DNA of 64,000 nt from Acidobacteriota bacterium (GCA_020845575.1 JADLFL010000024.1:51421-115420); one strand, 5' to 3'; counted from the stretch's first letter, positions 7,830-16,431 are shown. The notes: a model not told the origin generated them from the letters alone. Translations and numbers: made by a program.

Positions 7830-9064
7830 CGTGGAGCCGGTGCGAGCCATTGTAGGGGATCGACGGGACGACCGTCGACGCGCACCTCGAGGTACAGCGC
7901 CGACACGCCGTCTGGCGCGTCCCCCACGTCGCCGACGATGACGCCGGCGTCGAGTGTGGCTCCCCGTTGGACGTGTATCGACGACAGGTAGCCGTACAGC
8001 GAGAACGATTGCTGGCCGTGATCGAGGATGACCAGCTGCCCGAACCCGGTGAACGGCCCCGCGAACACGACGGTGCCCGGATGGATCGCACGCACGGGTG
8101 TGCCCGACGGCGAACCGATGGTGACCCCGTTGTTGACGATGCTCGTGCCGAACCGCGGGTCGCGCTGGCGACCGAAGCGTCCGGCGATCGACCCGCCGGC
8201 GAGCGGCCAGGGCAACTGGCGTCGCCGTGTGGTCAACGGGACCTGCTGGACGGGAGTCGGCGCCGCCACCGGCGTGCGACCAGCCATCGATGCGTCGAGC
8301 TTCGCCCGTGCGGCCACGAGTTCGGCGAGCCAGCGCTCGCGCTGGCCTGTTTCCATCTCGAGCGACGAGAGCAATTCCTGCTTGCGCGCATACGCGATCT
8401 GCGCGGCCATCGCGCGGGCGCGGGCTTCGGCCTGGAGCGCGCGCGACTCGTCGCGTCGAGTGGCGAGTTGGCTGCGCGTGTCGGCCAGTGCCTTGGCCGT
8501 ACGCGCGTACGCGTCGAGCCGTCGCCCATCGTCTTTGGCAAGGTAGTTCATGAGGCGCGCCGCGCGTGACACGTCACGTGCGCTCGACGCGTTCCACGCG
8601 ATGCGGGCGTAGCCGACGCGACCAAGGCGCTGCAGCCTGCGCAGCCGCGCGGCCACCGCCGGACGTTCCTCGTCGAGCGTCTGCTGGAGGGTCGCCTCGC
8701 GCGCGACGAGGACCGAGAGTTCGGCTTCGATCTGCGCCAGACTCTGACGGGCTTCCGCCTCCCTCGCGCGCTGGAGGTCGCGTTCGACGTCGAGGCGGCG
8801 CAACTCGTCGAGGACCGATGCCGACTGTTGCTTCAGCCCTTCGGCCTCGCGGGCGAGCGCGGCGATGCGTTCCCGCGTGGCCTGCCTGGCCCTGGCGGCT
8901 TCGGCCGCCTGCACGAGCGCCGACGGTCCCGACGTGCCCTCGGCCGGCGTCGTCGGCGACGGCTGTTGCAGCGACTGCAGTTGTGCGGTCAGCAGCGCCG
9001 CGAGCCAGAACGCACCCACGACGGCAGTATCGGCCGGAACCGGGCGCCGTATTACCCTTGCCAC
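7826..9064 (-). CDS. EnvC-like coiled-coil protein with degenerate LytM (M23) domain
   Basis: A 412-aa exported protein: N-terminal signal-like segment, a long Ala/Arg/Glu-rich coiled coil (about 50-260), and a C-terminal M23/LytM domain. The zinc ligands are lost: the first His/Asp site reads NNGVTI, and the usual HLHFE is ALYLEVR, very like E. coli EnvC (SLYFEIR). EnvC-type proteins activate cell-wall amidases instead of cutting peptidoglycan, so a role in daughter-cell separation is inferred. GTG 9064 puts basic residues before the hydrophobic stretch; a GTG at 9019 is possible. Divergent from ruvX with no intergenic base between the two starts. Confidence 0.85.
   Translation of the reverse strand: MARVIRRPVPADTAVVGAFWLAALLTAQLQSLQQPSPTTPAEGTSGPSALVQAAEAARARQATRERIAALAREAEGLKQQSASVLDELRRLDVERDLQRAREAEARQSLAQIEAELSVLVAREATLQQTLDEERPAVAARLRRLQRLGRVGYARIAWNASSARDVSRAARLMNYLAKDDGRRLDAYARTAKALADTRSQLATRRDESRALQAEARARAMAAQIAYARKQELLSSLEMETGQRERWLAELVAARAKLDASMAGRTPVAAPTPVQQVPLTTRRRQLPWPLAGGSIAGRFGRQRDPRFGTSIVNNGVTIGSPSGTPVRAIHPGTVVFAGPFTGFGQLVILDHGQQSFSLYGYLSSIHVQRGATLDAGVIVGDVGDAPDGVSALYLEVRVDGRPVDPLQWLAPAPR
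9050..9055 (+). promoter_or_regulatory. -10-like box upstream of ruvX (possible leaderless start)
   Basis: TATTAC lies 9 nt before the ruvX GTG with no Shine-Dalgarno site between, suggesting transcription begins at or near the start codon. It lies inside the 5' end of the divergent EnvC-like gene. No clear -35 box. Confidence 0.4.
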
Positions 9065-9505
9065 GTGCGCGTGCTGGCCTTCGACCTCGGTGCCCGGCGG
9101 ACCGGCGTGGCCATCAGCGACGCGTCAGGGACGCTGGCCCGTCCGCTGGAGATCGTGCGCGGCACGTCGCTGAAGGCGCAGTGGGCGTTGCTGCTCGAGG
9201 TCATCGCCCGCGCGCAGTCGGAAGACGATCCGATCGAGGCGATCGTCGTGGGCGTGCCGCGACGCCTCGACGGGTCGGACACCGACTTCACGCCGGCGAC
9301 GCTCGACGTCATCGCCCGCCTGTCGCGCCATCTCACGATTCCCGTGATTCCGTTCGACGAGCGGCTCACCAGCGTTGAGGCCGAAGCGCGGCTCGCGGAA
9401 CGCGAGCGCGACTGGCGACGTCGAAAGGCCGTGCTGGATGCCGCGGCCGCTGCCGTGCTGCTGCAGGACTATCTCGATTCCCGTCAAAGGACCCCCACCG
9501 CGTGA
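9065..9505 (+). CDS. ruvX: Putative pre-16S rRNA nuclease / RuvX (YqgF family)
   Basis: RNase H-fold nuclease family implicated in 5' maturation of 16S rRNA. 146 aa, the usual size, starting at GTG as MRVLAFDLGARRTGVAIS, which carries the first catalytic Asp (FDLG). IVVGVPRRLDGSDTDFT, PFDERLTSVEAE and the C-terminal DAAAAAVLLQDYLD, with the last acidic residue, are all present. The GTGA overlap with mltG implies coupled expression; ruvX-mltG adjacency is common in bacteria. Confidence 0.93.
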   Translation: MRVLAFDLGARRTGVAISDASGTLARPLEIVRGTSLKAQWALLLEVIARAQSEDDPIEAIVVGVPRRLDGSDTDFTPATLDVIARLSRHLTIPVIPFDERLTSVEAEARLAERERDWRRRKAVLDAAAAAVLLQDYLDSRQRTPTA

Positions 9506-10530
9506 AGCGTGCGCTCCTCGTTCTGACATGTCTGTTGCTGCTGGCCGTCGCGGCCGTGGCTGTCGTGGCGTACGTGGTGGTGCGACGCGCGGCCGAGCCC
9601 CACGGCGCGTTCGCCGGTGAGCAGTTCGTGGAGATTCCCTCGGGCGAGAGCACGCGAGGGATCGGCCGTCGGCTCATCGCGGCGGGTGTCATCCGCGACG
9701 ACCTGACGTTCAGGCTCGCCCTGCGCTGGTATGGCGCGGGCCGCTCACTCAAGGCGGGGGAGTACCGGTTCACCGAGCCCGTCACGCCCGCTGCCGTGAT
9801 CGATCGCCTTGCGCGCGGCGACGTCTATCTCGTGCCGCTCACGTTCCCGGAAGGACTCACGGTCGAGGAGATGGCGCAGCTCTTCGGGCAGAGCGGACTC
9901 GGATCGGCCGAGGCGTTCGTCGCGGCCGCCAGGAACCCCGCGCCGATCGCGGCCATCGATCCCGAGGCCGACACGCTCGAAGGGTATCTGTTCCCGGATA
10001 CGTACAGCCTGCCGCGTCAGGTGGATGCGGCGGCTGTCGTCGACCGGATGGTGCGCCGCTTCACGTCGGTGTTCGACCAGGACATGCGCGCACGCGCGAA
10101 GGCCACCGGACTGACGGTGCGGCAGATCATGTCCATCGCGGCGCTGGTGGAGAAGGAGACGGCGCGCGGCGACGAGCGCGGACTGGTGGCGGCGGTGTAC
10201 CGCAACCGCTTCCGCATCGGCATGCCGATGCAGGCCGATCCGACGGTCATCTACGCGCTCAAGCGCGCCGGCCGCTGGAACGGCAACATCCGCAAGGCCG
10301 ACCTCCAGTTCGACTCGCCGTACAACACGTACCGCTATCCGGGCTTGCCTCCAGGCCCGATCGCCTCACCGGGTCGTGCGTCGATCGAAGCCACCATCGC
10401 GCCGGCGGACGTCGACTATCTCTACTTTGTCAGCCGCAACGACGGCTCCCACGAATTCGCCAGCAGCCTCGCCGCCCACAACCGCAACGTCCAGACGTGG
10501 CAGATCGCGTACTTCAGGCGGAAGCGATAG
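9502..10530 (+). CDS. mltG: Endolytic transglycosylase MltG
   Basis: Inner-membrane YceG-family enzyme that cuts nascent peptidoglycan glycan strands. 342 aa. One N-terminal membrane helix (residues 4-28), then a LysM-like region and the YceG domain. The catalytic Glu is in AALVEKETA, near residue 217, and the conserved QADPTVIYAL, SPYNTYRYPGLPPGPI and ASIEATIAP segments follow. GTG start inside the ruvX stop. Confidence 0.95.
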   Translation: MKRALLVLTCLLLLAVAAVAVVAYVVVRRAAEPHGAFAGEQFVEIPSGESTRGIGRRLIAAGVIRDDLTFRLALRWYGAGRSLKAGEYRFTEPVTPAAVIDRLARGDVYLVPLTFPEGLTVEEMAQLFGQSGLGSAEAFVAAARNPAPIAAIDPEADTLEGYLFPDTYSLPRQVDAAAVVDRMVRRFTSVFDQDMRARAKATGLTVRQIMSIAALVEKETARGDERGLVAAVYRNRFRIGMPMQADPTVIYALKRAGRWNGNIRKADLQFDSPYNTYRYPGLPPGPIASPGRASIEATIAPADVDYLYFVSRNDGSHEFASSLAAHNRNVQTWQIAYFRRKR

Positions 10531-10533
10531 GAG

Positions 10534-10604
10534 TGCGGTCGGGCCCGGAGGGCCGACCCTACCTATCGCCGCAGTGGGTAGGCCGGCTCTCCGAACCCGG
10601 CCGT
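10534..10604. repeat. GC-rich palindromic repeats between mltG and nadK
   Basis: The gap between the convergent mltG and nadK genes contains GGTCGGGCCC/GGGCCGACC-type inverted repeats with a TACC edge, then a related GGCCGGCTCTCCGAACC unit. The same families occur at 22796-22872 and 50774-50853. The pair could serve as a bidirectional terminator. Confidence 0.6.
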
Positions 10605-11501
10605 TCACCGTTCGGCCCAACGCAACTTCTGTCTGAGGACCTGGAAATAGGTGTGGGCGGCGGGCTTGAGGAGGCGGAGGGCGTACGGGGCGCGGCCGAT
10701 GGCGACGCTGTCGTCGGGGCCGAGCATGTCGCCAATCTGGCCGTCGAAGGTGACAAACGTCTCTTCGCGTGACGATCGCGCCGTCTCTCCCGCCACCACG
10801 ATCTCCAGCGCGACCGACGCGGGCAGCACCACGGGACGGTTGGTGAGCGTGTGCGGCGCGATGGGCGTGAGCACGAGAGCGTCGACGCCCGGGTGCACGA
10901 TCGGCCCTCCTGCCGACAGGTTGTACGCGGTCGATCCGGTCGGCGACGCGACGATGAGGCCGTCGGCCTTGAAGCGCGCGATCAACTGTCCATCGGCAGA
11001 CGCGACGAGATCGATGATGCGCGACAGCGCGCCCTTGGTGATCACCACGTCGTTGAGTGCGAGGTGCCGCACGCGGGTGCCGTCGGCGCGCCGCACCGTC
11101 GCCTCGAGCATCATGCGCCGCTCTTCGCGTGCCGTGCCGTCGAGCGCCTGCGTGAGCGCCTCGAACGTCTCGGTCATGCGCACTTCGGTGAGGAAGCCGA
11201 GGCTGCCGAAGTTCACCGCCACGACGGGCACGTCGTAGCCGCCCGTGCCGAGACGGCCGGCGGTGCCAAGCAGCGTGCCATCGCCGCCGAGCACCACCAT
11301 CAACTGTTCATCGCGTCCGAGGACGGCCGCGTCACACACCTCACCAGGCAGGGCCTGGCCGGCCAGCGCTGCCGTCGATGCCTCGTAACACGGCGTGACG
11401 CCGCGAGCGACCAGCCACGTGCCGATCTCGCCGAGGAGCGACGACGCCTGGGTCAGGCCGGGTTTGGCGACGATGCCGGCGCGGCGGATGGGGGACGTCA
11501 T
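10605..11501 (-). CDS. nadK: NAD kinase
   Basis: Phosphorylates NAD+ to NADP+ in the cytoplasm. 298 aa from ATG 11501, which overlaps the tlyA stop (ATGA) and has AGGAG 7 nt upstream. Family motifs: VVLGGDGTLLG (near residue 70), VNFGSLGFLTEV, LNDVVITKG, and the NAD-binding SPTGSTAYNLSAGGPIV. The C-terminal beta-sandwich is complete. Last gene of the ymdB-xseAB-ispA-tlyA-nadK run. Confidence 0.96.
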   Translation of the reverse strand: MTSPIRRAGIVAKPGLTQASSLLGEIGTWLVARGVTPCYEASTAALAGQALPGEVCDAAVLGRDEQLMVVLGGDGTLLGTAGRLGTGGYDVPVVAVNFGSLGFLTEVRMTETFEALTQALDGTAREERRMMLEATVRRADGTRVRHLALNDVVITKGALSRIIDLVASADGQLIARFKADGLIVASPTGSTAYNLSAGGPIVHPGVDALVLTPIAPHTLTNRPVVLPASVALEIVVAGETARSSREETFVTFDGQIGDMLGPDDSVAIGRAPYALRLLKPAAHTYFQVLRQKLRWAER

Positions 11502-12259
11502 GCACGACTCCTGAAGTGGACGAGCCACTCGCGATTGCCTTCCATGCCTTCGATCGGCGACGGCACATGCCCGACCGCCGTCAGCCCCAGGTCCTCGGCC
11601 GCACCGATGATCTCGGCGAGCACGCGCTGGCGCACGCCCTCGTCGCGCACCACGCCCTGCCCGACTTCGTCACGCCCGGCCTCGAACTGCGGCTTCACGA
11701 GCGTCACCACGTCGGCACCCGGCCGCAACAGCGGCGGCACGACCGGGAGAATGTACCGCAGGGAGATGAACGAGACGTCGGCCGTCACGATGTCGAACGC
11801 GCGACGGCCCGGCGGCAGCGCGTCGGCCGTGAGGTAGCGCGCGTTGATGCGTTCGAGACACGTGACGCGTGGATCGGACCGCAGCCGCCAGTCCATCTGG
11901 TTGTGCCCGACGTCGATCGCCACCACGTGCGCGGCGCCGCGCCGCAGCAGGACGTCTGTGAATCCGCCCGTCGACGCGCCGATGTCGAGGGCGTCGCGCC
12001 CCTCGCACGCGATGCCGAACGTATCGAGGGCGTGTACCAGCTTGAGCGCGCCACGGCCGACGTACGGATGATCGGCCTGCCGCACCTGGACGTCGGCGTC
12101 CTGGCGCACGAGGTGCCCCGGCTTGGGCGGTGCTGACGTGCCGGGCAGGGAGACGTGTCCGGCGAGGATCAGCGCCCGCGCGCGTTCGCGTGATGGCGCG
12201 ACGCCGCGCTGCACGAGCAGCGCATCGAGGCGCACGCGGGGAAGGCGTGCGTCGGTCAC
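11498..12259 (-). CDS. tlyA: TlyA family rRNA 2'-O-methyltransferase
   Basis: S4 RNA-binding domain at residues 5-60 (RLDALLVQRGVAPSRERARA), then a FtsJ-like SAM methyltransferase domain with motif I GASTGGFTDVLLRRGA. The Lys-Asp-Lys-Glu tetrad is plausible: LKLVHALD, ADVSFISLRYI, VKPQFEAGRD and a Glu near the C-terminus. In mycobacteria TlyA methylates 16S and 23S rRNA. 253 aa from GTG 12259, which overlaps the ispA stop. Many genomes have dxs between ispA and tlyA; it is absent here. Confidence 0.92.
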   Translation of the reverse strand: MTDARLPRVRLDALLVQRGVAPSRERARALILAGHVSLPGTSAPPKPGHLVRQDADVQVRQADHPYVGRGALKLVHALDTFGIACEGRDALDIGASTGGFTDVLLRRGAAHVVAIDVGHNQMDWRLRSDPRVTCLERINARYLTADALPPGRRAFDIVTADVSFISLRYILPVVPPLLRPGADVVTLVKPQFEAGRDEVGQGVVRDEGVRQRVLAEIIGAAEDLGLTAVGHVPSPIEGMEGNREWLVHFRSRA

Positions 12260-13182
12260 TGGCGGCGGGTGAGCGTCCAGTCGAGGATGGCGGGCAGGTG
12301 GCCCGAGAGGTCCGCGCGGGTCAGCGCGGCGTGACCGCGTTCGGCGCATTCGCGCGCACGCTGCCGGCTGCCCTCGACGCCGAAGAGCGCGGGATAGGTG
12401 AGCTTGCCCGAGGCCTCGTCCTTGCCGGCGCTCTTGCCGAGCGATGCCGCATCTCCCTCCACGTCCAGCACATCGTCCACGATCTGGAAGCAGAGCCCGA
12501 GTTCGATGGCGTACGCGTCGACGGCTGCCACCTGATCGGGTGTACCGCCGGCCATGATCGCGCCAGCGCCCGTCGCGGCGCGGATGAGGGCGCCTGTCTT
12601 GCGCGCGTGGATGTCCTGCAGCCGCTGCAGATCGTCATCGAGCCGCTCCTGCCGCGGCGCGCCTTCCCACTGCAGGTCGAGCACCTGTCCGCCCACCATG
12701 CCCCACGCCCCGGCGCCGCGCGCGATGAGCGCGATCGTCTGGAGCTTGCGTGTGGCGATGGCCGGACCGTCGATGGCCGGTTCACGCGCGATGAGTGTGA
12801 ACGCTTCGGTGAGGAGGCCGTCGCCGGAGAGGATCGCGAGCGCGTCGCCGTACACGACGTGCGCCGTCGGACGTCCACGTCGCAGCGTGTCGTTGTCCAT
12901 CGCGGGCAGGTCGTCGTGGACGAGCGAGTAGGTGTGGATCATCTCCAGGGCGCAGGCGGCAGGCAGCGCCAGCGCGCGCGCGTCGGGATGTCCGAGGCCG
13001 ACGGCGTCTGCCGCGGCGAGCGTCAGCACCGGACGCATGCGCTTGCCGCCAGCGAGCAGGCTGTACTGCATCGCCTCGTGCAGGCGCGGTGGACAGTCGG
13101 GCGGGGCCGGCAGCCACGCGAGGAGCGCGCGCGCGACGTCGCGGCGACAGCCCTCGGCGAACTCGTCGAATGGTGTGCTCAT
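12256..13182 (-). CDS. ispA: Polyprenyl (farnesyl/geranyl) diphosphate synthase
   Basis: Condenses isopentenyl diphosphate with allylic diphosphates, giving short-chain prenyl diphosphates for undecaprenyl and quinone synthesis. 308 aa. First Asp-rich motif DDLPAMDNDTLRRG (near residue 91), second FQIVDDVLDVEGD (near 217), plus LLAGGKRMRPVL and GGQVLDLQWEG. The short chain-length type is inferred from length and neighbourhood. ATG 13182 overlaps the xseB stop (ATGA). Confidence 0.93.
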   Translation of the reverse strand: MSTPFDEFAEGCRRDVARALLAWLPAPPDCPPRLHEAMQYSLLAGGKRMRPVLTLAAADAVGLGHPDARALALPAACALEMIHTYSLVHDDLPAMDNDTLRRGRPTAHVVYGDALAILSGDGLLTEAFTLIAREPAIDGPAIATRKLQTIALIARGAGAWGMVGGQVLDLQWEGAPRQERLDDDLQRLQDIHARKTGALIRAATGAGAIMAGGTPDQVAAVDAYAIELGLCFQIVDDVLDVEGDAASLGKSAGKDEASGKLTYPALFGVEGSRQRARECAERGHAALTRADLSGHLPAILDWTLTRRQ

Positions 13183-13433
13183 TCGCCGTCGTTGGTACGC
13201 GATGCGAGGGCCTTGTCGAACGCCGCCGTCTCGTCGCGCAGCGAACCGTTCTGCGTGAGCACGGTGATGCGGCGCTCCGCGTCAGCGAGCCGATCGTGGC
13301 AGAAGCGCGAGAGCGTGACGCCGCGCTCGAACAACGCGAGCGACTGCTCGAGCGGCAGGTCACCCTGTTCGAGCGTACGGACGATGGAGTCGAGCTCGGT
13401 GATGGCCTGCTCGAAATCTGTGGGATCGGTCAT
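13179..13433 (-). CDS. xseB: Exodeoxyribonuclease VII small subunit
   Basis: Small helical subunit of ExoVII, which degrades single-stranded DNA. 84 aa from ATG 13433 (MTDPTDFEQAITELD), with the family core LEQGDLPLEQSLALFERGV. ATGA overlaps on both sides (xseA upstream, ispA downstream). An upstream in-frame start is possible but would overlap xseA further. Confidence 0.93.
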   Translation of the reverse strand: MTDPTDFEQAITELDSIVRTLEQGDLPLEQSLALFERGVTLSRFCHDRLADAERRITVLTQNGSLRDETAAFDKALASRTNDGE

Positions 13434-15142
13434 GGGCGTGGCGGGGAATCGGGACTGGTGGCGGCGACGTCGCATTGCAGCATGCCGTCGCTCACTTGCA
13501 CATGAACGCGATCGCCGGTCGACACGCCAGCCACGCTGCGCACGACGGTCTGGCCCGGTGTGTCCCAGCAGATGGCGTAGCCGCGTGCGAGCGTACGGAG
13601 CGGACTCAGCGCATCGAGCTGACCCGAGAGCGACGACACCCGGCGGTCGCCCGTGTGCAGCGTGCGCGTGAGCGCGGCCAGGCCGCGGCCGATCAGGTGA
13701 TCGACGCGACGGCCAGACTGCGCAACGCGAGCATCGAGGCCCACGCGGGCCAGGCGCTCGCGGCTGGCCTGCAGCCGTGCGTGCGCGGCCGCACGTCGCG
13801 TGGTCATCGCGCTGCGCAGACGATCGTCGATCTGGGTGAGTCGCCTGACGCGCGTCACGAGCTGACGCTGCGGATGCTGCTCGTCGAGCCGCGCGGCAAG
13901 GTCCGCGAGTCGACGCGTGCGGCGCGCGGTGCGCTCACGCCACGCGTGCGCGAGGCGATCGGTGAGCTCCACGCGCAGGCGATCGCGGTGGCGGATCTCG
14001 TCGCGGTAGTGCGCGAAGCCGGGACGGCCTTCGATGCGCAGGAGGCGCGTGCGCTGCCTGTCGAGCCGGCTGCCGAGGAGCAGCGCCATCTGGCGTTGCG
14101 CGCCCGCGAGACGGTCGCGGAAGTCACTGGCCTGGCGCACGACGATCTCGGCGGCCTGTGATGGCGTGGCCGCTCGCACGTCGGCCACGTAGTCGGCCAG
14201 CGTCGTGTCGACTTCATGACCGACCGCGGCAATCACCGGCACGGGTGCCGCCGCGACGGCGCGCGCGACGGTTTCCTCGTTGAACGCCCAGAGGTCCTCG
14301 GTCGATCCACCGCCGCGGCCCACGATGATCACGTCGACGTCGGGTACGCGCGCCACGCGCGCGATCGCCCTCGCGATGTCGACGCTCGCGCCCTCGCCCT
14401 GCACACGGGTCGGCGCGATGACGATGTCGGCGGGCGCGCGGCGGGTGCGCAGCACGCGCAGGATGTCGCGTACGGCAGCGCCGTCGAGCGATGTCACCAC
14501 GCCGATGCGGCGCGGCAGCATCGGCAGAGCTCTCTTGCGTGCCGGGTCGAACAGACCTTCCGCCTGCAGGCGCTTCTTGAGTTGATCGAGCGCGAGCTGA
14601 CGTGCGCCCGCCCCCTTCGGCTCGATGCTGTCGACGATGAGTTGATAGCGGCCGCGGGGGACGTAGACCGAGAGGCGCCCCTTCACGAGCACGTGCAGGC
14701 CGGTGGTCAGCTTGAAGCGCAGGCGCGCGGCGTCCGTCCGCCACAGCACTGCCGACACCTGCGCGCCACCGTCCTTCAGCGTGAAGTAGACGTTGCCCTG
14801 CGATGGGGTGCAGTCGGCGATCTCGCCCTCCACCCAGACGCGTCCGAAGGTGCCTTCGAGCGACTGCCGTACGGCATGCGTGAGCTCGCTGACGGTGTAC
14901 GTGCGCGGCCGGCGCGGCTCCTGTCGCTCGCTCTCGCGCTCGACGAATCCGGTGCCCGGTGCCCGGTGCCCGGTGCCCGATTCACGAGGGCGTTCGGCAG
15001 GTCGCGTGGTCGTTCGTTCGTTTCGGGCACCCACAAGGGGTGCCCCTGCATCTGCCTGACGACCGTCGGGTGCCCCTGCATCCGTCGGACGATTGTCTGG
15101 TGCTGGCTCGTCCTCGAACGGGAGGTCGAAGAGCGAACTCAC
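13430..15142 (-). CDS. xseA: Exodeoxyribonuclease VII large subunit with repeat-built N-terminal extension
   Basis: 570 aa from GTG 15142. The normal XseA begins at YTVSELTHAVRQSLEGTFG (near residue 82), with the OB-fold domain and then the catalytic region: RIGVVTSLDGAAVRDI, VIIVGRGGGSTEDLWAFN, AVGHEVDTTLADYVADVRA. A coiled-coil C-terminal region follows. The first 80 residues are low-complexity and are encoded largely by dispersed repeats: two near-identical DAGAP segments and a GTGHRAP heptapeptide from a CCGGTGC tandem array. The extension is in frame but unlikely to be ancestral. GTGA overlap with the upstream ymdB-like gene. Confidence 0.94.
   Translation of the reverse strand: MSSLFDLPFEDEPAPDNRPTDAGAPDGRQADAGAPLVGARNERTTTRPAERPRESGTGHRAPGTGFVERESERQEPRRPRTYTVSELTHAVRQSLEGTFGRVWVEGEIADCTPSQGNVYFTLKDGGAQVSAVLWRTDAARLRFKLTTGLHVLVKGRLSVYVPRGRYQLIVDSIEPKGAGARQLALDQLKKRLQAEGLFDPARKRALPMLPRRIGVVTSLDGAAVRDILRVLRTRRAPADIVIAPTRVQGEGASVDIARAIARVARVPDVDVIIVGRGGGSTEDLWAFNEETVARAVAAAPVPVIAAVGHEVDTTLADYVADVRAATPSQAAEIVVRQASDFRDRLAGAQRQMALLLGSRLDRQRTRLLRIEGRPGFAHYRDEIRHRDRLRVELTDRLAHAWRERTARRTRRLADLAARLDEQHPQRQLVTRVRRLTQIDDRLRSAMTTRRAAAHARLQASRERLARVGLDARVAQSGRRVDHLIGRGLAALTRTLHTGDRRVSSLSGQLDALSPLRTLARGYAICWDTPGQTVVRSVAGVSTGDRVHVQVSDGMLQCDVAATSPDSPPRP
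14949..14979. repeat. Heptamer tandem repeat (CCGGTGC units) inside xseA
   Basis: Four consecutive CCGGTGC units plus a partial fifth, within codons about 54-65 of xseA. The same unit occurs upstream of the gene at 59082. Confidence 0.9.
15025..15086. repeat. Palindrome and direct repeat inside the 5' end of xseA
   Basis: GGGCACCC (15025-15032) and GGGTGCCC (15038-15045) form a hairpin around a short loop. The segment TGCCCCTGCAT at 15041 recurs at 15071. On the coding strand these give the duplicated DAGAP residues of XseA. Confidence 0.7.
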
Positions 15143-15936
15143 CCCAGGTCCTCGATGTCTGTGGGGGTGAGACTGAGGCGCTCGATGGCTGTCGCGCGCC
15201 CGCTGGCGTCGGCGGTGACGATCACGCCGTGCAGGCGCGGCATGCCGCTCGCCGTATCGAACTTCGACGGCAGGCCCGTGAGGAACCGACTGATGACGGG
15301 ACCGCGTTCGACACCTATCACGCCGTCGTGTGGCCCGGTCATGCCGACATCCGTGCAGTACGCGGTGCCGCCCGGCAGCACCTGCGCGTCTGCCGTCTGC
15401 ACGTGTGTGTGCGTGCCGACCACCGCCGTGGCGAGGCCGTCGAGATGCCAGCCCATCGCCACCTTCTCGGACGTCGCTTCCGCGTGGAAGTCCACGAACA
15501 CGACGTCGGTGTGGGCCTTGAGGCGCTCGACTTCCGCGCGGCCGTTCGTGAACGGATCGTCGATGGCCGTCATGAACACGCGGCCCATCAGGTTCAGCAC
15601 GCCCACGCGCAGGCCCGCCGGTGTGGTGACGACCGTCGACCCGCGTCCAGGCGTACCCGCCGGATAGTTGAACGGACGCAGAAGCCGCGGCTCATCGTCG
15701 ATGAACGCGAGGATTTCGCGCTTGTCCCACACGTGGTTGCCGGACGTGAGGACGGCGATCCCGGCGTCGAAGAGCTCCTTCGAAATCTCCCGCGTGATGC
15801 CGAAACCGCCGGCACTGTTCTCGCCGTTGGCGATCACCACGTCGATGTCGCGCGCCCGCACGAGCGCAGGCACGCCGCGCTTGACGAGATCGCGCCCGAC
15901 CTTGGCGAAGATGTCGCCGATGAACAGGATGCGCAT
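15139..15936 (-). CDS. TIGR00282 family metallophosphoesterase (YmdB-like)
   Basis: Calcineurin-like phosphoesterase family; Bacillus YmdB hydrolyses 2',3'-cyclic nucleotides. 265 aa from ATG 15936. Metal-site motifs are complete and in order: FIGDIFAKVGR, ANGENSAGG, SGNHVWDKRE, DFHAEATSEK, GTHTHVQTAD, and MTGPHDGVIG. First gene of the run with xseA (GTGA overlap). Physiological substrate unknown. Confidence 0.92.
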   Translation of the reverse strand: MRILFIGDIFAKVGRDLVKRGVPALVRARDIDVVIANGENSAGGFGITREISKELFDAGIAVLTSGNHVWDKREILAFIDDEPRLLRPFNYPAGTPGRGSTVVTTPAGLRVGVLNLMGRVFMTAIDDPFTNGRAEVERLKAHTDVVFVDFHAEATSEKVAMGWHLDGLATAVVGTHTHVQTADAQVLPGGTAYCTDVGMTGPHDGVIGVERGPVISRFLTGLPSKFDTASGMPRLHGVIVTADASGRATAIERLSLTPTDIEDLG

Positions 15937-15942
15937 GCGCGC

Positions 15943-16374
15943 CTAGACGACTTTCTCGATCGGGATCACGAATTCGTGCCCGTTGTTGAGCAGCGGAAGC
16001 CGCACTCGCAGTTCCCCTTCGGCCATCGTCGCGCGGGCCTTGCCCAGGTCGAGCGTGGCCGAGATCCGGACCGCGCGGGCGAAGCGTCCGAAGCTGCGCT
16101 CCACCAGGTGGAACGACGTGGTCCGTGCAGAGGGGCCGGCCGCCGGCCATTTGCATCCGGCGATCACCAGCGTGTTGTTCTTGAACAGGACCCTGACATC
16201 GTCGGGCGCCACACCTGCCAGATCCATCACGACCTCGACGGCATCCCCGCGTTCGACGACGTCCATCGGTGGGGCGTACAGCCCGCCTGGCGCGGCATCG
16301 TGCGCGTGCTGCAGGTCCTCGAAGAGACGGCGCACCTCGTCAGCGAGCTCGGCGGCCTCCGGAAACGACAGCAT
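15943..16374 (-). CDS. Hsp20/alpha-crystallin family protein
   Basis: Small heat-shock chaperone-like protein, 142 aa from ATG 16374 (MLSFPEAAELADEVRR). The alpha-crystallin core starts near PPMDVVERGDAVEVVMDLAGV and ends RATMAEGELRVRLPLL. The C-terminal tail ends HEFVIPIEKVV, carrying an I-x-I-type motif. Divergent from a second Hsp20 gene. No strong Shine-Dalgarno site. Confidence 0.88.
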   Translation of the reverse strand: MLSFPEAAELADEVRRLFEDLQHAHDAAPGGLYAPPMDVVERGDAVEVVMDLAGVAPDDVRVLFKNNTLVIAGCKWPAAGPSARTTSFHLVERSFGRFARAVRISATLDLGKARATMAEGELRVRLPLLNNGHEFVIPIEKVV

Positions 16375-16397
16375 CCCGCGATGATCGCACAAAGAGA

Positions 16398-16431
16398 CCG
16401 GCAACCGGCAATGGGCAACCGGCAACCGGCC
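16398..16431. repeat. Heptamer tandem repeat (GGCAACC units) upstream of the minus-strand hsp20
   Basis: About five CCGGCAA-type heptamers with one degenerate unit (CAATGGG), within the 341-bp gap between the divergent hsp20 genes. Confidence 0.85.
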
